DNA from: Octadecabacter sp. SW4
GTDB lineage: Bacteria > Pseudomonadota > Alphaproteobacteria > Rhodobacterales > Rhodobacteraceae
Reading direction: 5' to 3'
Assembly: GCF_008065155.1 (NCBI RefSeq)
Contig: NZ_CP042821.1
Coordinates: 39,884-103,883 of the forward strand
DNA length: 64,000 bases
Positions 36,801 to 49,450 of this stretch are shown here, piece by piece. The translations under genes and the position numbers were made by a program. The notes beneath the pieces were generated by a model. That model did no database searches and had not been told where the DNA came from. It worked only from the letters and a program-made list of their open reading frames with translations. The stretch's first letter is position 1; every line of letters begins with the position of its first letter.

Positions 36801-39800
36801 GTCTTCGCCGTTTACAAGGCCCCCTGTCGGCAGGAAATCACCCAAGTCACCAATGACGAAATCTCCTCCAAGGCCGGCATTGATCGTATCAGAGCGTTCA
36901 CCGCCGATGATAACGTCATTGCCCGCACCTGTCGTGATGTCGTCGCGTGTGCCTGTGTCGGATGCGATTGCGCGGTAGCCGTCGACGGCCTCCAGAATAC
37001 GGGACCCTTCGACCAATCCAAAGTCGCCAAACACGATGTTGTCGCCCACCAGATCGACGATAACTTCGGTGACATCCACATTCTGCGCGCCGCCCGCGAT
37101 CAGGATGTCACCCCCTGCGCCGCCATCCAGAACATCCGTTCCAGCTGTGACAGACTCCATGCCCGTGGACACAAAGGTTTCGGCCACGCGGTTGGTGGAC
37201 ACGTTGATCTGGCCATAATCGCCCACCACAAGGTCGGCACCATCTCCGCCGGCAAGCGTGTCGTTGCCGCCACCGCCCAGCAAGATGTCATTGCCTGCCC
37301 CGCCGCGCAGTGAATCGCGACCATCGTTGAGGTCTTGCGTCGTGACCTGAAGGCGCGACTGCAGGTTATCAACGGCATTCGGATCGGTCAGATCGATCAG
37401 GGTTGCACTGGGCACCCCATCTGAATCCAGCGTGCGCACCTCAAGGTTGCCGCCCGACATCAGGTCATCGTCAAAGCCGCCATCCAGCAGGTCATTGCCT
37501 TCACCGCCGCCCAGAATGTCATTGCCATATTGGCCAAAGAAACTGTCAGCCCCTGCTTCACCGATGATGATGTCATCGCCGTCCGCGCGCATCAGGTGAT
37601 CCAGCGCGCCAGAGGCTTCGTCGCTCGCAGAGACTTCGCCCCAACCGTAGGCGGTGTTGGCACCGCCGGTGAAGGTCACAAGGTCAGCGCCTGCCCCTGC
37701 TTCGGTTTGGGTCGTGCCCGTTCCGGTAAAGTTGATCTGGTCATTGCCGCCGCCCGTGTAGACATTCGCGTCCCCTGCCCCCGAGACAGCGATCAGATCA
37801 TCCCCGCGACCTGTAAAGATATTGGCATTACCTGATCCGCCAATGGTGATGACTTCGTCATCGCCCTGCCCCGTCAACTGGGTTGATCGTGTATAAAGGT
37901 CTTCGAACGTAGAGAGGCTGTTGCCCACACCGCTCAGCTGCATGTTGGCGTTGGTGAACTGTGCAGCAATCGTCGCAGGAGTGACAAATTGCGAAATTGA
38001 CTGACCGTTGGCATTAAACGTGCTGAGGAAGTGCTCCCGCATCCCGAAATCATCGCCACCAAACACATAGACCGTGCCGCCCGCTGCGGTGGTCAGGTTC
38101 ATAGTGTCGGCCCCGTCTTCGGCAAAGATGTAATAGGTGCCGCTGCCATTGACGAGGTTGATCGTATCGGTTCCGCCGCCCGCAAACACCACATGAGTGC
38201 CGTTTTGCGCCAGATTGATCGTGTCGTTGCCGTCCCCTGTATAGGTGATCGACGCGCTTGTGCCGCTGGTCAGTGCAGAAAGATCGATCGTATTGGTGCC
38301 CTCACCCGCCGCAATGACAAGCCCGCGTGTTGGGTCAATCGTCTGGCCACCCGATGTCGAAAATACCTGTCCGTTGGATGTGTAATTCACGAAGCCATTT
38401 GCATTCACAACGATCGTGTCGTCCCCGTCTTGGGAAATCGAGGACAGGTTATTGCCTGCCCGCGCCCCGACATTCAGAACGGCTGTCGTGTTGCTGCCTG
38501 ATCCGAACATATCGGCGATTTCAGGCGGCACCAGCGTCGGATCCAGCGTGTAACTAAACAATGTCTCGTTAAACACCGTGGTTGAAAAACTCAGATCAGG
38601 CAGTGGCGACGGGAAGTTGATGCCACCCCAAATGCTCAACGCCGCGCTAAAGCTGACTTCGCCTGTGAAGAACACACCAAGGATTTCATCAAGGCTCGGC
38701 GTCTCAAGCGTTCCTAGCAGTTCAACCTGTGCTATCAATTCTGTCAGACGCAGCTTGCCGTCGTTGTTGGGGTCCGTGAACGTCAGATTAACATCGCCGC
38801 CAATGCTGCCCGACGCGCCTGCAATGCTGGCGTTAAGACCAAAGTTCCCGCGGATGGACCCGTCAATCAGCGCACCAGGGGCGGCATCGATGAACACACC
38901 GTCCAGCAGCCGTTCAGGATCATAGGAATTGGCAAAGTTGACGATCCCGCTCAGATCATAGCCCACCGTCATACCGGCACTAAAATCAATATCGACCTCG
39001 GCGGTAAACGCATTGCGCACAGCACCGCTGATCCAACTCGGCAAACCAAGGTTGCCGGTGATCGCTGCAGAGATATTGGCGTTGATATCCGCATCCAAAA
39101 GGTTGAAATCCACCTCAACCAGACTGACGCGGTCAAAATTGCCAAGCAACATATTGAGCGCATTGGATGGATCGGTCAGCAGCGGAATATCAATGCTAAT
39201 GCCCGGCCCCGACACTGCCGACGAAAAGCCGAAATTATAGTCGATGCCGATGCAGGGGAAAAAGATCGCATCACTGGCGCGGAAATCGGACAACGCGACC
39301 TGCGACTTGAAGCCCAGGAAGTTATAGGTGCCGATGCAAATGCCGCCGTCTGCGCTCGTCGGCAAATCGCCCGCAGGCCCCAACGATTGAAGAATACTGT
39401 TGATCTGGTTGCCCACATTGATGACCGGAAACACTGTGCTGATTGCGCTCAGCGCATAGTTCAGCGGCGTCACCGTGGACAGCTGGTTAAACACATCCGT
39501 TACCGGTGCCAACATGTCGCCAATTGGGTTGAGGACCGTGCCAACCATTTCTGCAATCGTGCCCGTTTGCAGGGCAATATTGTCAAACTTCAACTCGGTG
39601 ATGATGATGTCGTTTGACGTGGCCTCACCGATAGGATTGGGCGGGATAGCCGCGACAAAGATGAAATCTGTCGTCAGTTCCGGCGCGCCGCTGCCAACAT
39701 CAAAACGCGCGAGCAGATCAAGATGCATCTGGACATCGGCACTGAATGTGAAGGTGGCAAAATCGCCAAAGTCGATCTGCGGCAGGTAGACCGTCTTGTC

Positions 39801-42800
39801 AAAACGATCAGGCCCAAGCTGGTTGGCGCTCCCCGCATCTGTGGCCACAAGGCCCTGCAGTTCGGTTTCCGCAAACCCGTATGAGCGATCCAGTTCCAGA
39901 CCCGCGCCCGTGTCGATCCCTGATTGGCCAAACAGATCAAGGCCGACGGTTGAAACGACGCTGGTCTGTGCGCCCGCCGTCGCCGTTGCCTCAATGTCGA
40001 GGACCCCGCCGACGTTGAAACCGCCCTCAAAATCATTGGCCGTTGCAGCAAAGATCAGGGCGATTTCGGGGCTGTCTGTATCGTTAAGAACAAAGAACCC
40101 GTCACAATCCAGCCCAAAGCCCAGGTCAATATCCATGGTCGTGGTCAGGTTGATCGTTGATCCGCTCTCTGCCTCAAGGTTGAGACCCGGAATCTCGAGC
40201 GCAAGGCCCACCGCAAGGTCGGCGTTGAAGACCTCATAATTGAACGACATGCTGCCGTAGATCGCAGGCTCCCCCGCACCGCCATAGATCGCAGCAGCAA
40301 TATACTGTTGGTCCGCAGCTGTATCCTCGGGATCAAGCATCAGGTTCAACGCGCGGTTCATCAACACGTTGATCAGATCAAGCGTCGTCGGCAACGCGCC
40401 CGTTTCCGCCAGCGGTGTTTCCAGATCGGCGCGCACCTCGTCCAGCACGTCATAGACCAGATCATCAAAGAACCCTGCCCCAATAGCGAGATTCTCGCCA
40501 ATTAACGGTAGATTAAGGTCTGCCATGAACTCATCAATGAAGCCCTGAATCGTGCCCGCCATCATGTCGAGGCCATTCACAATTGCCAATGGATCATTCA
40601 GCAGATCAAGAATTCCCGCACAATCAAACAGACCCACCCCGGGCAGGTTGAGTTCCATATAGTGGGGGCCATACGCGGCACCGCCAGACGGCGCGTAATA
40701 ATCAAACGGCAAGGTGCCATCGGGCAAAAGATCACCCGCACGCGTGTCGCCAAGCACTGCAAGGTCCGCGATGGGTTCAGACAATCCGTCCAGTTCATCC
40801 TGCGTCAGGGCAAAACCGATCAACGCCAATGACTGCGCGTCACCGACAAAATGTTCGTCCAGCAAAGCAATCGCAGCAGCACGCGCAGCGTCCGTGTCAC
40901 TGGCAAAGGGATCATCAAGATAAAGCGCGTTCAGCGCATCCTCAACGGTGCCAAACAGGTCGGCGGCAGATACAACGTTGTCGTTTGGATCGCTCGGATT
41001 GCCCGTGGTGCGCAGCAAAGTGGATTCATAGATGAAGCCGTGATCATCAGGATTCAACAGCCCGAAGGCCCCGCTGAACGGCAGGTCAATCCGCGTTTCA
41101 AAATCAACATCCAGCCCGAACAAGGGCAGGAAATCAGGGTCATCGGATTGGAAAATGCCATAGAGATGGGCAAAGTCATAGCGCCCGTCATCAGTGCCAT
41201 CGATGTCTTCAACCACACCCGCGATATAGCCGCGTCCTTCGCCGCCACTGGCGCCAATGAACGCAGACCCGCCTTCAATCCCGACTTCAAGCGGACCAAG
41301 GGCCAGCACCATGTTCAGCCCGTCTGGCGTTCCCACGCTCAGGTTCGCGGAAATCTGAGTGGCCTCTGTGTCAATAAATACAATCGGCGCATCATGGCTG
41401 ATATCTTTCGCCTTGAGCGCGGAAGACGTGATGTCCCCCTCGACCACATTATAGGTCGGATCATTCAGCAGATCGGCGAGTTCAATCGCAGAGGCAAATC
41501 CAAGTGCCTGTGCGATGTTGGATTCCTCAAGCTCAGTCACTTCAAAGGTGATGTCATGGCTGGTGTCATTGCCCAACACGCTGAAGGCAAAATCATCATA
41601 CCCGTTCACTTGCGCGAAATTCGTCGTCTGCAAGGTGAGGTCATCGCCATTCGCCACAAACCGGAACAACTGGCTCAGCGTTGTTGTCGTGCCAATCACT
41701 GCCGTGTCAGACAACAGGTCACGATCCACGCCCGTCTCAAGCAGGACCTCGTTCAGCGCTTCGACCAAATCAGCCCGCGCCACACGGCTGAAATCTTCCT
41801 CAAGGATGACATCAATCGGGTCGCCATCGCCGATTTGAATGGCAAAGCTGTAGCCCTTTGACGCATCGGTTGCTTCCCACGGGGTGCCCGTGGCGTGGAT
41901 ATTTCCAAAGGCGGCCCCGCCCGTCTGAAGGCCCGCGGCCACGGCCGTGTAAGACACCTCAAACCCGAACTCGGGCAGGCCCGACTTGATCAGCGCATCC
42001 GTTGTCGTAAGGGCAACAAGCCCAAGATCATTGACCTCAAACTCAAAGATATTGCCGGCAAGGATCATAACCTCAGCCAGATCTGTGTTGATGGTCATGG
42101 ACCCGAATTCTGCAGAGGTCGTCAGGGTGCCAAGGCTCAGCTCTCGCAGGGTGTCCGGGGCAGTGAAGCGCAATGCCTCGTTCAGCGCCTCAACCAGGTC
42201 TTCGGCGGTCATGCGGCTTGGGTCATCGGCGATCACAAGATCAAGCGTATCCGTCTGCGTTGATCCGGGCACTGTCACATCAATCGTCAGCGTGAACCCG
42301 TCACTGATCTGCGGGATCGTCGGCGGGATCGTCGCATCAGGCAGCGGCGGCGCGATGATCAATGTGCGCGGCTCAAATTCATCGGGAACCAGAACATCCA
42401 GCGACGTGAGAGTGACCTCACGCGGGTATAAGGATCGGTGCCTTCCAACTGCACAAACGCGCCACCTGCATCAGATGCGCCGCCATCAAACAGCGCGCCT
42501 GTCACATCGACGATATCAATAGAGAATTCATCCCAACCTTGGCTGTTGGCAAATGCTATTGTCTCAAGCGTCAATGCGCCCGTGTCCCCATCCAGACGCA
42601 CCAGCAACAAACGCAAAAGCGGTGTGCCGTCGCCCGATGTGTCAGACGGGTCAAGAACGGAATTGTCGATCAGGATGGCATTTGCCGTGGCGGCGGGAAT
42701 GCTTGGGTCAGCGGTATTAAAGGCCGTGTTAATCGCATGTTCGAGACCTTCGACATCACGACCCACTTCGGCGGCGACCTCAATCGTGATCGGCCCTGAT

Positions 42801-45800
42801 CCCGCAATGTCGATGGTGAATGTAAAGGCCGCTTCCGGATCAACGGGATCCGCCAATGGAATGACCCGCGCAGGGTATTCATCTGGAACAACAAGATCGG
42901 CGGCGGGAACGGTGATCGTGTCAGTGCCCCCGAACAACGCCTCAAGTCCGTCGGTGTTGCGGTCTGTGGAATTGGGATCCTTGATCTCAATCACGAAATC
43001 ACCGTCGTCATTGGTGACAAGATCAATGGTCAGCCCGTTGGTGCCGTCCGCATCAAACAGGGCGCGAATAGCACCAACCACATCGTCCAACGTCGCTTCT
43101 GGATCGCCTTCGGCTTGGGGAAGCAGGCTGTCCACATCCAGAAGGTAAGTCGCCTGATCGCCTGTGGTGGTATCCACCCAATCAATGCGCAGATCGTTAA
43201 AACCCGCACCATTGGTCACAAGGGATGTGACATTGGCAATCTCGGCCAAAGTGGTGTCGGCTTGGGCATCAGACACCTGCAAGCCACCAATGGCAAAAAT
43301 ATCAATCCCGAACCGCAGATCGAGACCAAGTTCAGGGTCCAGCACAAGCGCCGCATCCGCCCGCGCATCCACCAGATTGGTCAGCAGATCGCCCAGAACA
43401 TCAACCGTTTCCGAGCCTTGGTTTTCAGCTTCTTCGTTGTCGTCGGCCCCTTCTAGCAACGTGGTCAGACCTTCGGTGCCCAGAAGTTCTACAAGATTGA
43501 AATTAAACGGAATTTCTTGCGTAAAGTCGCTCAGGAAATCGATATCGAGGGTAAAGAAAAGCTCACACACAGAGGCGCCTGTGACTGGGTCTTCGGTCAG
43601 CAATTCCAACGTGACGACGTTTTCCCCGAACACCGAGGCAAACACATCATTGATGTTTTCAAAACTAAAGCCCCCCGCATCGCGCAGGTCTTGCAGCGCG
43701 TCGTTAAACCCTGACGTGAAATCAAACGTGGCCAGCAGTGAATCGTTAAGCAGCGGCACATCTTCAAACAGGAACGGCAGGAATTCTTGCAGGTTGTTTT
43801 CATAGATCGCGATCACATCGCCAAGGCCGATCATCGCATCAAGAATAAGGTTCGGGTCCACCAGCGTCAGACAGGCAAGCTCTTCGATGTCATAGACGAT
43901 GTCGGTCGTGTTCACCGGGTCAAAAATATCGCCGATCGAGGCAAAGATCGGTGTGTCTTCAAGGCCAGCGGGCGTCAGCCCCCCAAAGCCAAGATCAATC
44001 CCCTGAAGGTTGATCGCGACCATCACATAATCCTGCCCGTCCACACGGTCATCGCCGTTGTGGATGGTCAAGAGATCAAGGACGTTCTGGCGGTCCTCGG
44101 CGGCGGCGTCATCGGGATCCGCAAGAGTGCTTGGCGGAAGATCAAAATCAACGCGCCCCCTGCCCCGTCATCTATGATAAAATCGCGGTCATCGGCGGTC
44201 GGGTCGGTCACGAGCGGCGTGACAGCAATGCCGCCCGTCAGATCAACGCGGCCCAGCAAATCAGTCAGACGGCTGCCCGCGCCCATGTCGGTGCCCAATT
44301 TCGCAAGCTGCGTGCCCGTCAAACGGTTGGAAAACGCCCCATCGGACTGGCCGACGATTGTGATATCAAGTTCGGTGTTGATCGCGATAAAGTTTGCAGG
44401 GTCGCCTGCGTTGTCACCCGTGCCAACCCCGATCTCAACCATGCCGATCTCAAGACCCGCAACGATATTGGTCGCACTCGCATCCAGTACGGCGTTCAGC
44501 GACAGTTCATCAAAAAACACGTTGTCGAGGATCGAGGCAGAGATGTCCTCGCTTTGCGCAAAGTCTTCTTGGATGTCGAAGATGTTAAAGCCCGCGGCAA
44601 GGTTCAGTTCGGCGCTGAGCGTGCCCTCCAGCTGGGCTTGCAGATCAACATTGGCAAAGTCACCCAAAGACGATCCGTCAATCGACAGACCCGCCGTGAC
44701 CGTCGGCAGGCCAGTGGTTATGTCGCCGTCCGCGTCGATCCCGCAGGCCACGAACGGATCAAAATCAAAGATCACATCGCCTGTTTCAAGATCAACCTCA
44801 ATTTCAAATCCGGGACTGCCCGGTGTGCCAGGGAAACAGGGCAAATCGCCGACCGTCTCGATCATCCAGCCAAACATACCCTGAAGGCTGTTGGCCCGCG
44901 TCAGCGAGTCCAGATCAAGACCGATCTTGAAGTCTCCTACCGTCCCCGCGTCCAAATCAAACTGCAGGGCTGGCACGTTTTCGAACACGACAGGATCGGT
45001 GCCTTCGACAGGCACAGTGATCGTTGTGCTGACGGCGGTGATCCCGATCCCCTTGAGATCAAGCGCCGCGTTGAATTCGTCCACAAACCCTTGCAACAGA
45101 TCGCCGCCCATGTTGGCGCCCCAACCGTCTGTCGGCTGGTTGATGTTGACGGTCTGGATTTCATCGCCGATCTGAATATCAAACCGCAGTGAATTCATAC
45201 CGCGCAGCACGTCGAGGTCCATCTCGTTCAAGGTCACGCTGCTGATCTCGCGGTGGACATCCAACGTCGCGACCTCAACCCCGCCCACATCGCCCGTATC
45301 AAGCTGCGGCTGCACAAAGCCAAGATCGCGCAAAGACGTCCCGCCAGAATTCACATCCATGCCCAAGGACTGCACAGGGCCCGTCCCGCTCAGCGCAAAG
45401 GTGATTGCGCGGTTGGCAATAGACACAGCCCAACCATAGGTGCTCAGCTGGGCATCGATCAAACTGGCGAGCGCATCAAACGCCTCATCAGTGATGTTGC
45501 CAAAATCATCGCGTTCTGCCCAATCGGTGATATCGATGACAACGTCTTGGCGGGTTTCAATGCCGTCCGCATCCGACCCGAAAATCGCAAACGTAAGCGA
45601 CGTTTCCAGCGCAATTGCTTTGGCCTGATCATCGCTTAAGGCGCTGCCCGTCTGGCTGCTGAGATCTGAGGCAAGGTCAACAAAAATACCCGTCTCATCA
45701 ATTTCGTTGAAATCGACAAAACCGACCGTTTCGGCAAACCCGAAGTCACCAGGGTTGGCCGCGAAGACATCAGGAATCGCCTGCAAGATATCAGCGATCT

Positions 45801-47634
45801 GGCCAAAGCTCTCAGTGATGTCAAAATCCGTCAACGGTATCCCGAGAGAGAACCCCGCATCATTGAGAACAGATGACACCCCGTCACCTAGCGAGTCAAA
45901 AAAGCCCGAAAAGACATCGGTGCTCGCCTCATAGAACGCATTGGCCAAACGGTTCAGCGGGTCGATAAACTGCTGATCAATGCCTGCAAAACTGGTGACG
46001 TCGAAATCGACATCCACGCTGTCGCCAAATCCCGCAACGGTCGGGTCGGCGGTCACACCACCAAAGGTGACCGATTGCGTCAGGCTCGCCTCAAAGCTCA
46101 CACCGGAATCCAGCGACAGCGGCAGGTTCATATCAAAGTTGAACCGCACAAGGTCCAGCATCGCGGCGGCATCAAGCTCCAGCAGTTGATCGGCAACGTC
46201 CGCATCAAGCTCTGTCGCGCGCATGGTGAAATCAACGGCCCCTGCCCCCGTGATCGTCGCGGTTTGAACCGCATCAATCAGCGGGTCCACAGTATAAACC
46301 GACTGCACATCAACGCTCAGGCCGGTCCACATGTTGCCCGCATCAAACAGGCCGAAATGCCCCGTCTCAATCGATGTCACCGTGCCGGTCAAAAGCCCAA
46401 CGGCAGTCTCAGGAATATTGCCGCCAAGCAGCGGATCGGTGAAGTTGATGCCCGTGCCCGTGTTCAGGCCAAATTCAAACAGCGCGGCAATAGCTGTGGG
46501 GTCGGTTTCATCACTGGCAAGGCCGATATCTGTCAGCGATAACGTGGACGTGACGGTATCTTCATCGCTGGCCCCGACCGCGCCAAGATCATCCGCCACC
46601 GTGCTGGCGCTGATCGAATATTCAAACACGGCACTCTCGCCCGTAAAGGCGAAATCAATCGGCAGGATGGTGCGCAGGTCCGCGTCCAGATCAAGACGAT
46701 CCAGCAACGTTTGAACTTGCGGCAATTGCACCGTCACCGCGACTTCATCCGCGGTGGTCTGGGTGAAAGTAATCATGCTGTTGTTGTTTTCGTCGTCCAC
46801 ATCCACCAAAGACACATTCTGGATTTCAGCGAGATCGGCGCCTGCCAAAACGGAATCATAGGCGGCAAGGAAATTGGCCTTTAGGTCGTCGACAAATAAC
46901 TCAAATTCCAAGTCCGACAGCATTTGATCCGCCGGGGTCAAAAAGGCGGTCACGGGTGCAAAGGTGGGGCCATCTGCATTGTTTCCGGTTCGAAACTCAA
47001 TCGTGATGCCGTCAAAGAACGTATCAATGCGATCTGCGGCGTCCTCACCCGTCCACAAAAGGTCGTCGCCGAAAATCTGGTTGATCACCGCGTCCGAGTA
47101 TAAAATATCCGACAACGTCGCGCTCGGCGGATAGACATCCCCGTTGATGCGCAAACTAGGACCGATACTGTCGATCAGCTCAAGCGGGGTCAGGATGACG
47201 GGGTTTGTTAAACCGCTCCGCAAGCTGTCCAGATCAAGCGCGTCGGTGGCGATAAACGTGGCGGGACTGAATATCTCGTTCAGGTCAGTGCGGTATTCCT
47301 CAACGACCTGCATGCCAGACAGCCGCACCCGTTCAAACAGATCTTCCAATTCGCCAAAGCCCGTGCCGTCCTGTCCTTCCACCAACGAAAACAGATCGTC
47401 CATGCCATCAAGGCCAACGCCGAGTTCTGTTTGCAGCAAGTTAAGAAGGCCTGCCTGCTCGGGATCAAACTGTTCTTCGAAGGCACGGATGAGGGCGGAC
47501 ATGCTCTCAATCGTGGCTTCCAGATCGAGCGTGTCGGAGAACGAAAAGTCTAAAGACGCGTTCAGCAAAATACGCGGCTCAAGGAGCTCGAATGGTTTGT
47601 CGATTTTTCCCAAGCATTCGCTCCAGTGAGGCAA
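33858..47634 (-). pseudogene. Giant LEPR-XLL surface protein with calcium-binding repeats, five frameshifts
   Basis: Rejoined this is one protein of about 4,590 residues. The N-terminus reads DKPFELLEPRILLNAS, the LEPR-XLL motif found at the start of very large secreted bacterial proteins. The farthest upstream start is TTG 47634; TTG 47613 has GGAG seven bases before it and is more likely. The first 2,800 residues are Asp- and Thr-rich beta-structured repeats; about 1,100 residues near the C-terminal side (roughly 38400-34400) are hemolysin-type calcium-binding repeats such as GGEGNDLLDGG and GGAGNDILLGG. The last 165 residues are acidic and end IDPQIAL. Breaks lie near 44150, 42424, 36050, 35975 and 34365; the piece 42362-35973 alone is 2,129 residues. 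No internal stop occurs apart from these. Likely a surface adhesin or matrix protein. Confidence 0.8.
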
Positions 47635-48500
47635 GGTCTTAAGGCTTGCCGACGCTTAGTCTTTGTCAATAAAACTAATGAAACTCGGTAAAAACAACAC
47701 CCTGCTTTTATATATCGAGTCTTGTCGCGGAAATCACTCGTTTTGTTAGGGTCGGGTAAAGGGACAACCGTGCGCTGGATTGGTCTTCTTTCTGAGAGAT
47801 TTGGACCCATCGCGTTTTTCTGCAACCCTTTGTGCTCGTTTAATCCTCCTTGCGTCCGTTTCAGTCCCATAAACAGTCACCTTTGGTACAGCTAATACTA
47901 TCCAAAGGAGCGGCTCCAAACAGCGGCACGTCAAATTTGGACATGTCGGCAGCGGCTTTCGGACCAGAAAACATAGGTCTAGCCCATCTCCTTAGAATCG
48001 ATTCCGTAATCCGGCAGAAAGTCGCGCGCCCGTGTCGCAGCCCTAGCAATCCCATCGGCAAAATCATTGGCATTGGTTTTCTAAATCTCGCCCCGCCAAA
48101 CACGCACCCAATAGAGTTCCTTCGCAGCTGCTCTTTGGTTCACATCCCTAACGTGCTGATGCCGGATGAAATCCCTATATGTCTCGACGCCATCGCCATA
48201 TTGACGCTTAGGCACAATCTCCACCAATTCAGCTCTTCGCGCGCGCAGATTTTTGGGCGACAAGCTGGATAGCCAAGTCATTCGTCGATAGACACTTTGT
48301 AGAGATCATCTTGCCACTCTCGCGTTTGCTTCGTCTGTACCGCCTTCTAATCACTACTGTTGAGAGGCCGCGACCAAACCGAAAGCAGACTTTGCAGTGG
48401 TTGCGATGAACGGCAGCAAAGTCCGCCTTCTGTGAGTCCGTACGCGGCGCAGCGAAGGTCGGCAATCCGTCGGTTCGTTCTTTCAAGGCTATTTGAGATC
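47635..48500. other. Gene-free, probably decayed interval
   Basis: Open frames exist on both strands (for instance 47850-48272 plus and 48081-48281 minus) but none has a clear start signal or family. A TTGACA on the minus strand at 47669-47664 could be the -35 box of the giant gene; the -10 is weak. The stretch 48400-48475 has the look of a Roseobacter intergenic repeat. Confidence 0.4.
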
Positions 48501-48544
48501 GGCGGACTCTCAGAGAGATAGATGAGACGCTCTTAAAAGCCTAA

Positions 48545-48786
48545 TTAGGCGTTCGCGCATGGCAAGTTCAGCCAATATCGAGTGTACCGCCGCTCGCCCT
48601 CACGGGTCAGAGCTGCGATCTCAACCATGTCCTGAAGATCACGAGTTGCCGTCGCTCGCGATGTTCCTGTGATCGAAATGTAGTTCTCCGCACTCAAGCC
48701 CCCTTTGAACCCATCTGGTCCTTCCCGGAACATTCGTTCGATTGCCTTGGCTTGGCGGGCGTTCAGCTGGGGGCGATGCCGGTCAT
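48545..48786 (-). pseudogene. C-terminal fragment of a Fic-family gene
   Basis: Reads DRHRPQLNARQAKAIERMF and ENYISITGTSRATATRDLQ, matching the last 80 or so residues of the intact Fic protein at 60959-62074 with scattered differences. The similarity also covers about 44 bp beyond the stop (from 48501). The rest of the gene, with the catalytic HPFxDGN motif, is replaced by IS66 sequence at about 48786. Confidence 0.8.
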
Positions 48787-48972
48787 AAGAATTACCTGTT
48801 CGTTGGATCACAGACCGGCGGCCGCGCCGCCGCTATCGCCTATACCCTGATCGAAACCGCCAAGCTGAATGATGTCGACCCGCAGGCATGGCTGGCTGAT
48901 ACTCTCGCCCGCATCCCAGACTACAAAATCAACCGCGTCGATGACTTGCTGCCTTGGAAAACCACTCCATAG
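48785..48972 (+). pseudogene. 3' remnant of an IS66-family TnpC transposase
   Basis: About 60 codons encode NYLFVGSQTGGRAAAIAYTLIE, then DPQAWLADTLARIPDYKINR and LLPWK, the conserved end of IS66 TnpC. The upstream part of the gene is missing. The element's end (GGCCGGACGCTTACAC, 48981-48996) follows the stop. Confidence 0.8.
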
Positions 48973-48990
48973 GGCAGTGAGGCCGGACGC

Positions 48991-49239
48991 TTACACCATA
49001 GGTCGGTCAACAATCTCAACTGGAAGAAAGCACGGCTCCGGGGCAGTCTGTTCTTCGATGGCCTTCAGGTCAGGCGCAAATTTTGGATCACGCAACCACT
49101 TGTGGATCAGATTGGTGTTCATGGCGTACCGCCGCGCAACCTGTGCTACCGATACCCCCGGCGCGCATGTTTGCGCACAGATCGACACCTTCTCCTCATC
49201 CGACCAGAACCGCTTCTTCTGACCCTTCTTGCCCGCCAT
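48991..49239 (-). pseudogene. IS66-type TnpA, 3' end cut at the junction with another IS66 end
   Basis: The ATG at 49237-49239 opens an HTH protein (KKRFWSDEEKVSICAQT, VAQVARRYAMNTNLIHKWLRD) of the IS66 accessory TnpA family. The frame runs to a TAA that lies inside the terminal repeat of the neighbouring IS66 remnant, so the last few codons are not native and the tnpB/tnpC genes are lost. Length (82 residues) is below the family norm. Confidence 0.7.
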
Positions 49240-49307
49240 ATCTGCCCTCAAGATGTCCACTATCAATGGTGAACACTATCAACACACTCTATGAACCGTC
49301 AGAGCAG

Positions 49308-49346
49308 CCAGGCCGGACGCTTACACCGCAAGCGTCCGGCCTCATT
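49308..49346. repeat. Back-to-back IS66 terminal repeats
   Basis: GGCCGGACGCTTACAC is followed by CGCAAGCGTCCGGCC, two facing copies of the IS66-type end; a third copy lies at 48981-48996. They mark the outer end of the TnpA-bearing remnant and probably the end of a second insertion. Confidence 0.6.
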
Positions 49347-49450
49347 GCTCAAAGTTGCATTCGCATGACGCACCACTTGTCCATAGGCAACTTTGGCGTA
49401 CAGCGGTCTCCGAAGACGCTAAAGCGATCCGATTTCCGGTCAGCAACAAA

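Noticed and set aside
35808..37313. Long plus-strand frame (501 codons) opposite the giant gene, and similar ones at 40851-41861 and 43787-44884
   Set aside because: They are antisense shadows caused by the regular Gly/Asp codons of the repeats; they have no ribosome-binding sites and biased, low-complexity composition.
34400..38400. Regular short repeats that could suggest a CRISPR array or tandem satellite
   Set aside because: The periodicity is coding: degenerate nonapeptide calcium-binding repeats with varying DNA.
33858..47634. Reading the giant gene as several separate genes
   Set aside because: Each piece begins in mid-domain within a few bases of the previous one's end, with no ribosome-binding sites; sense continues across each junction after one base is added.
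47850..48272. 140-codon plus-strand frame
   Set aside because: No start signal, no recognisable family, and competing minus-strand frames of similar length; treated as noncoding or decayed.
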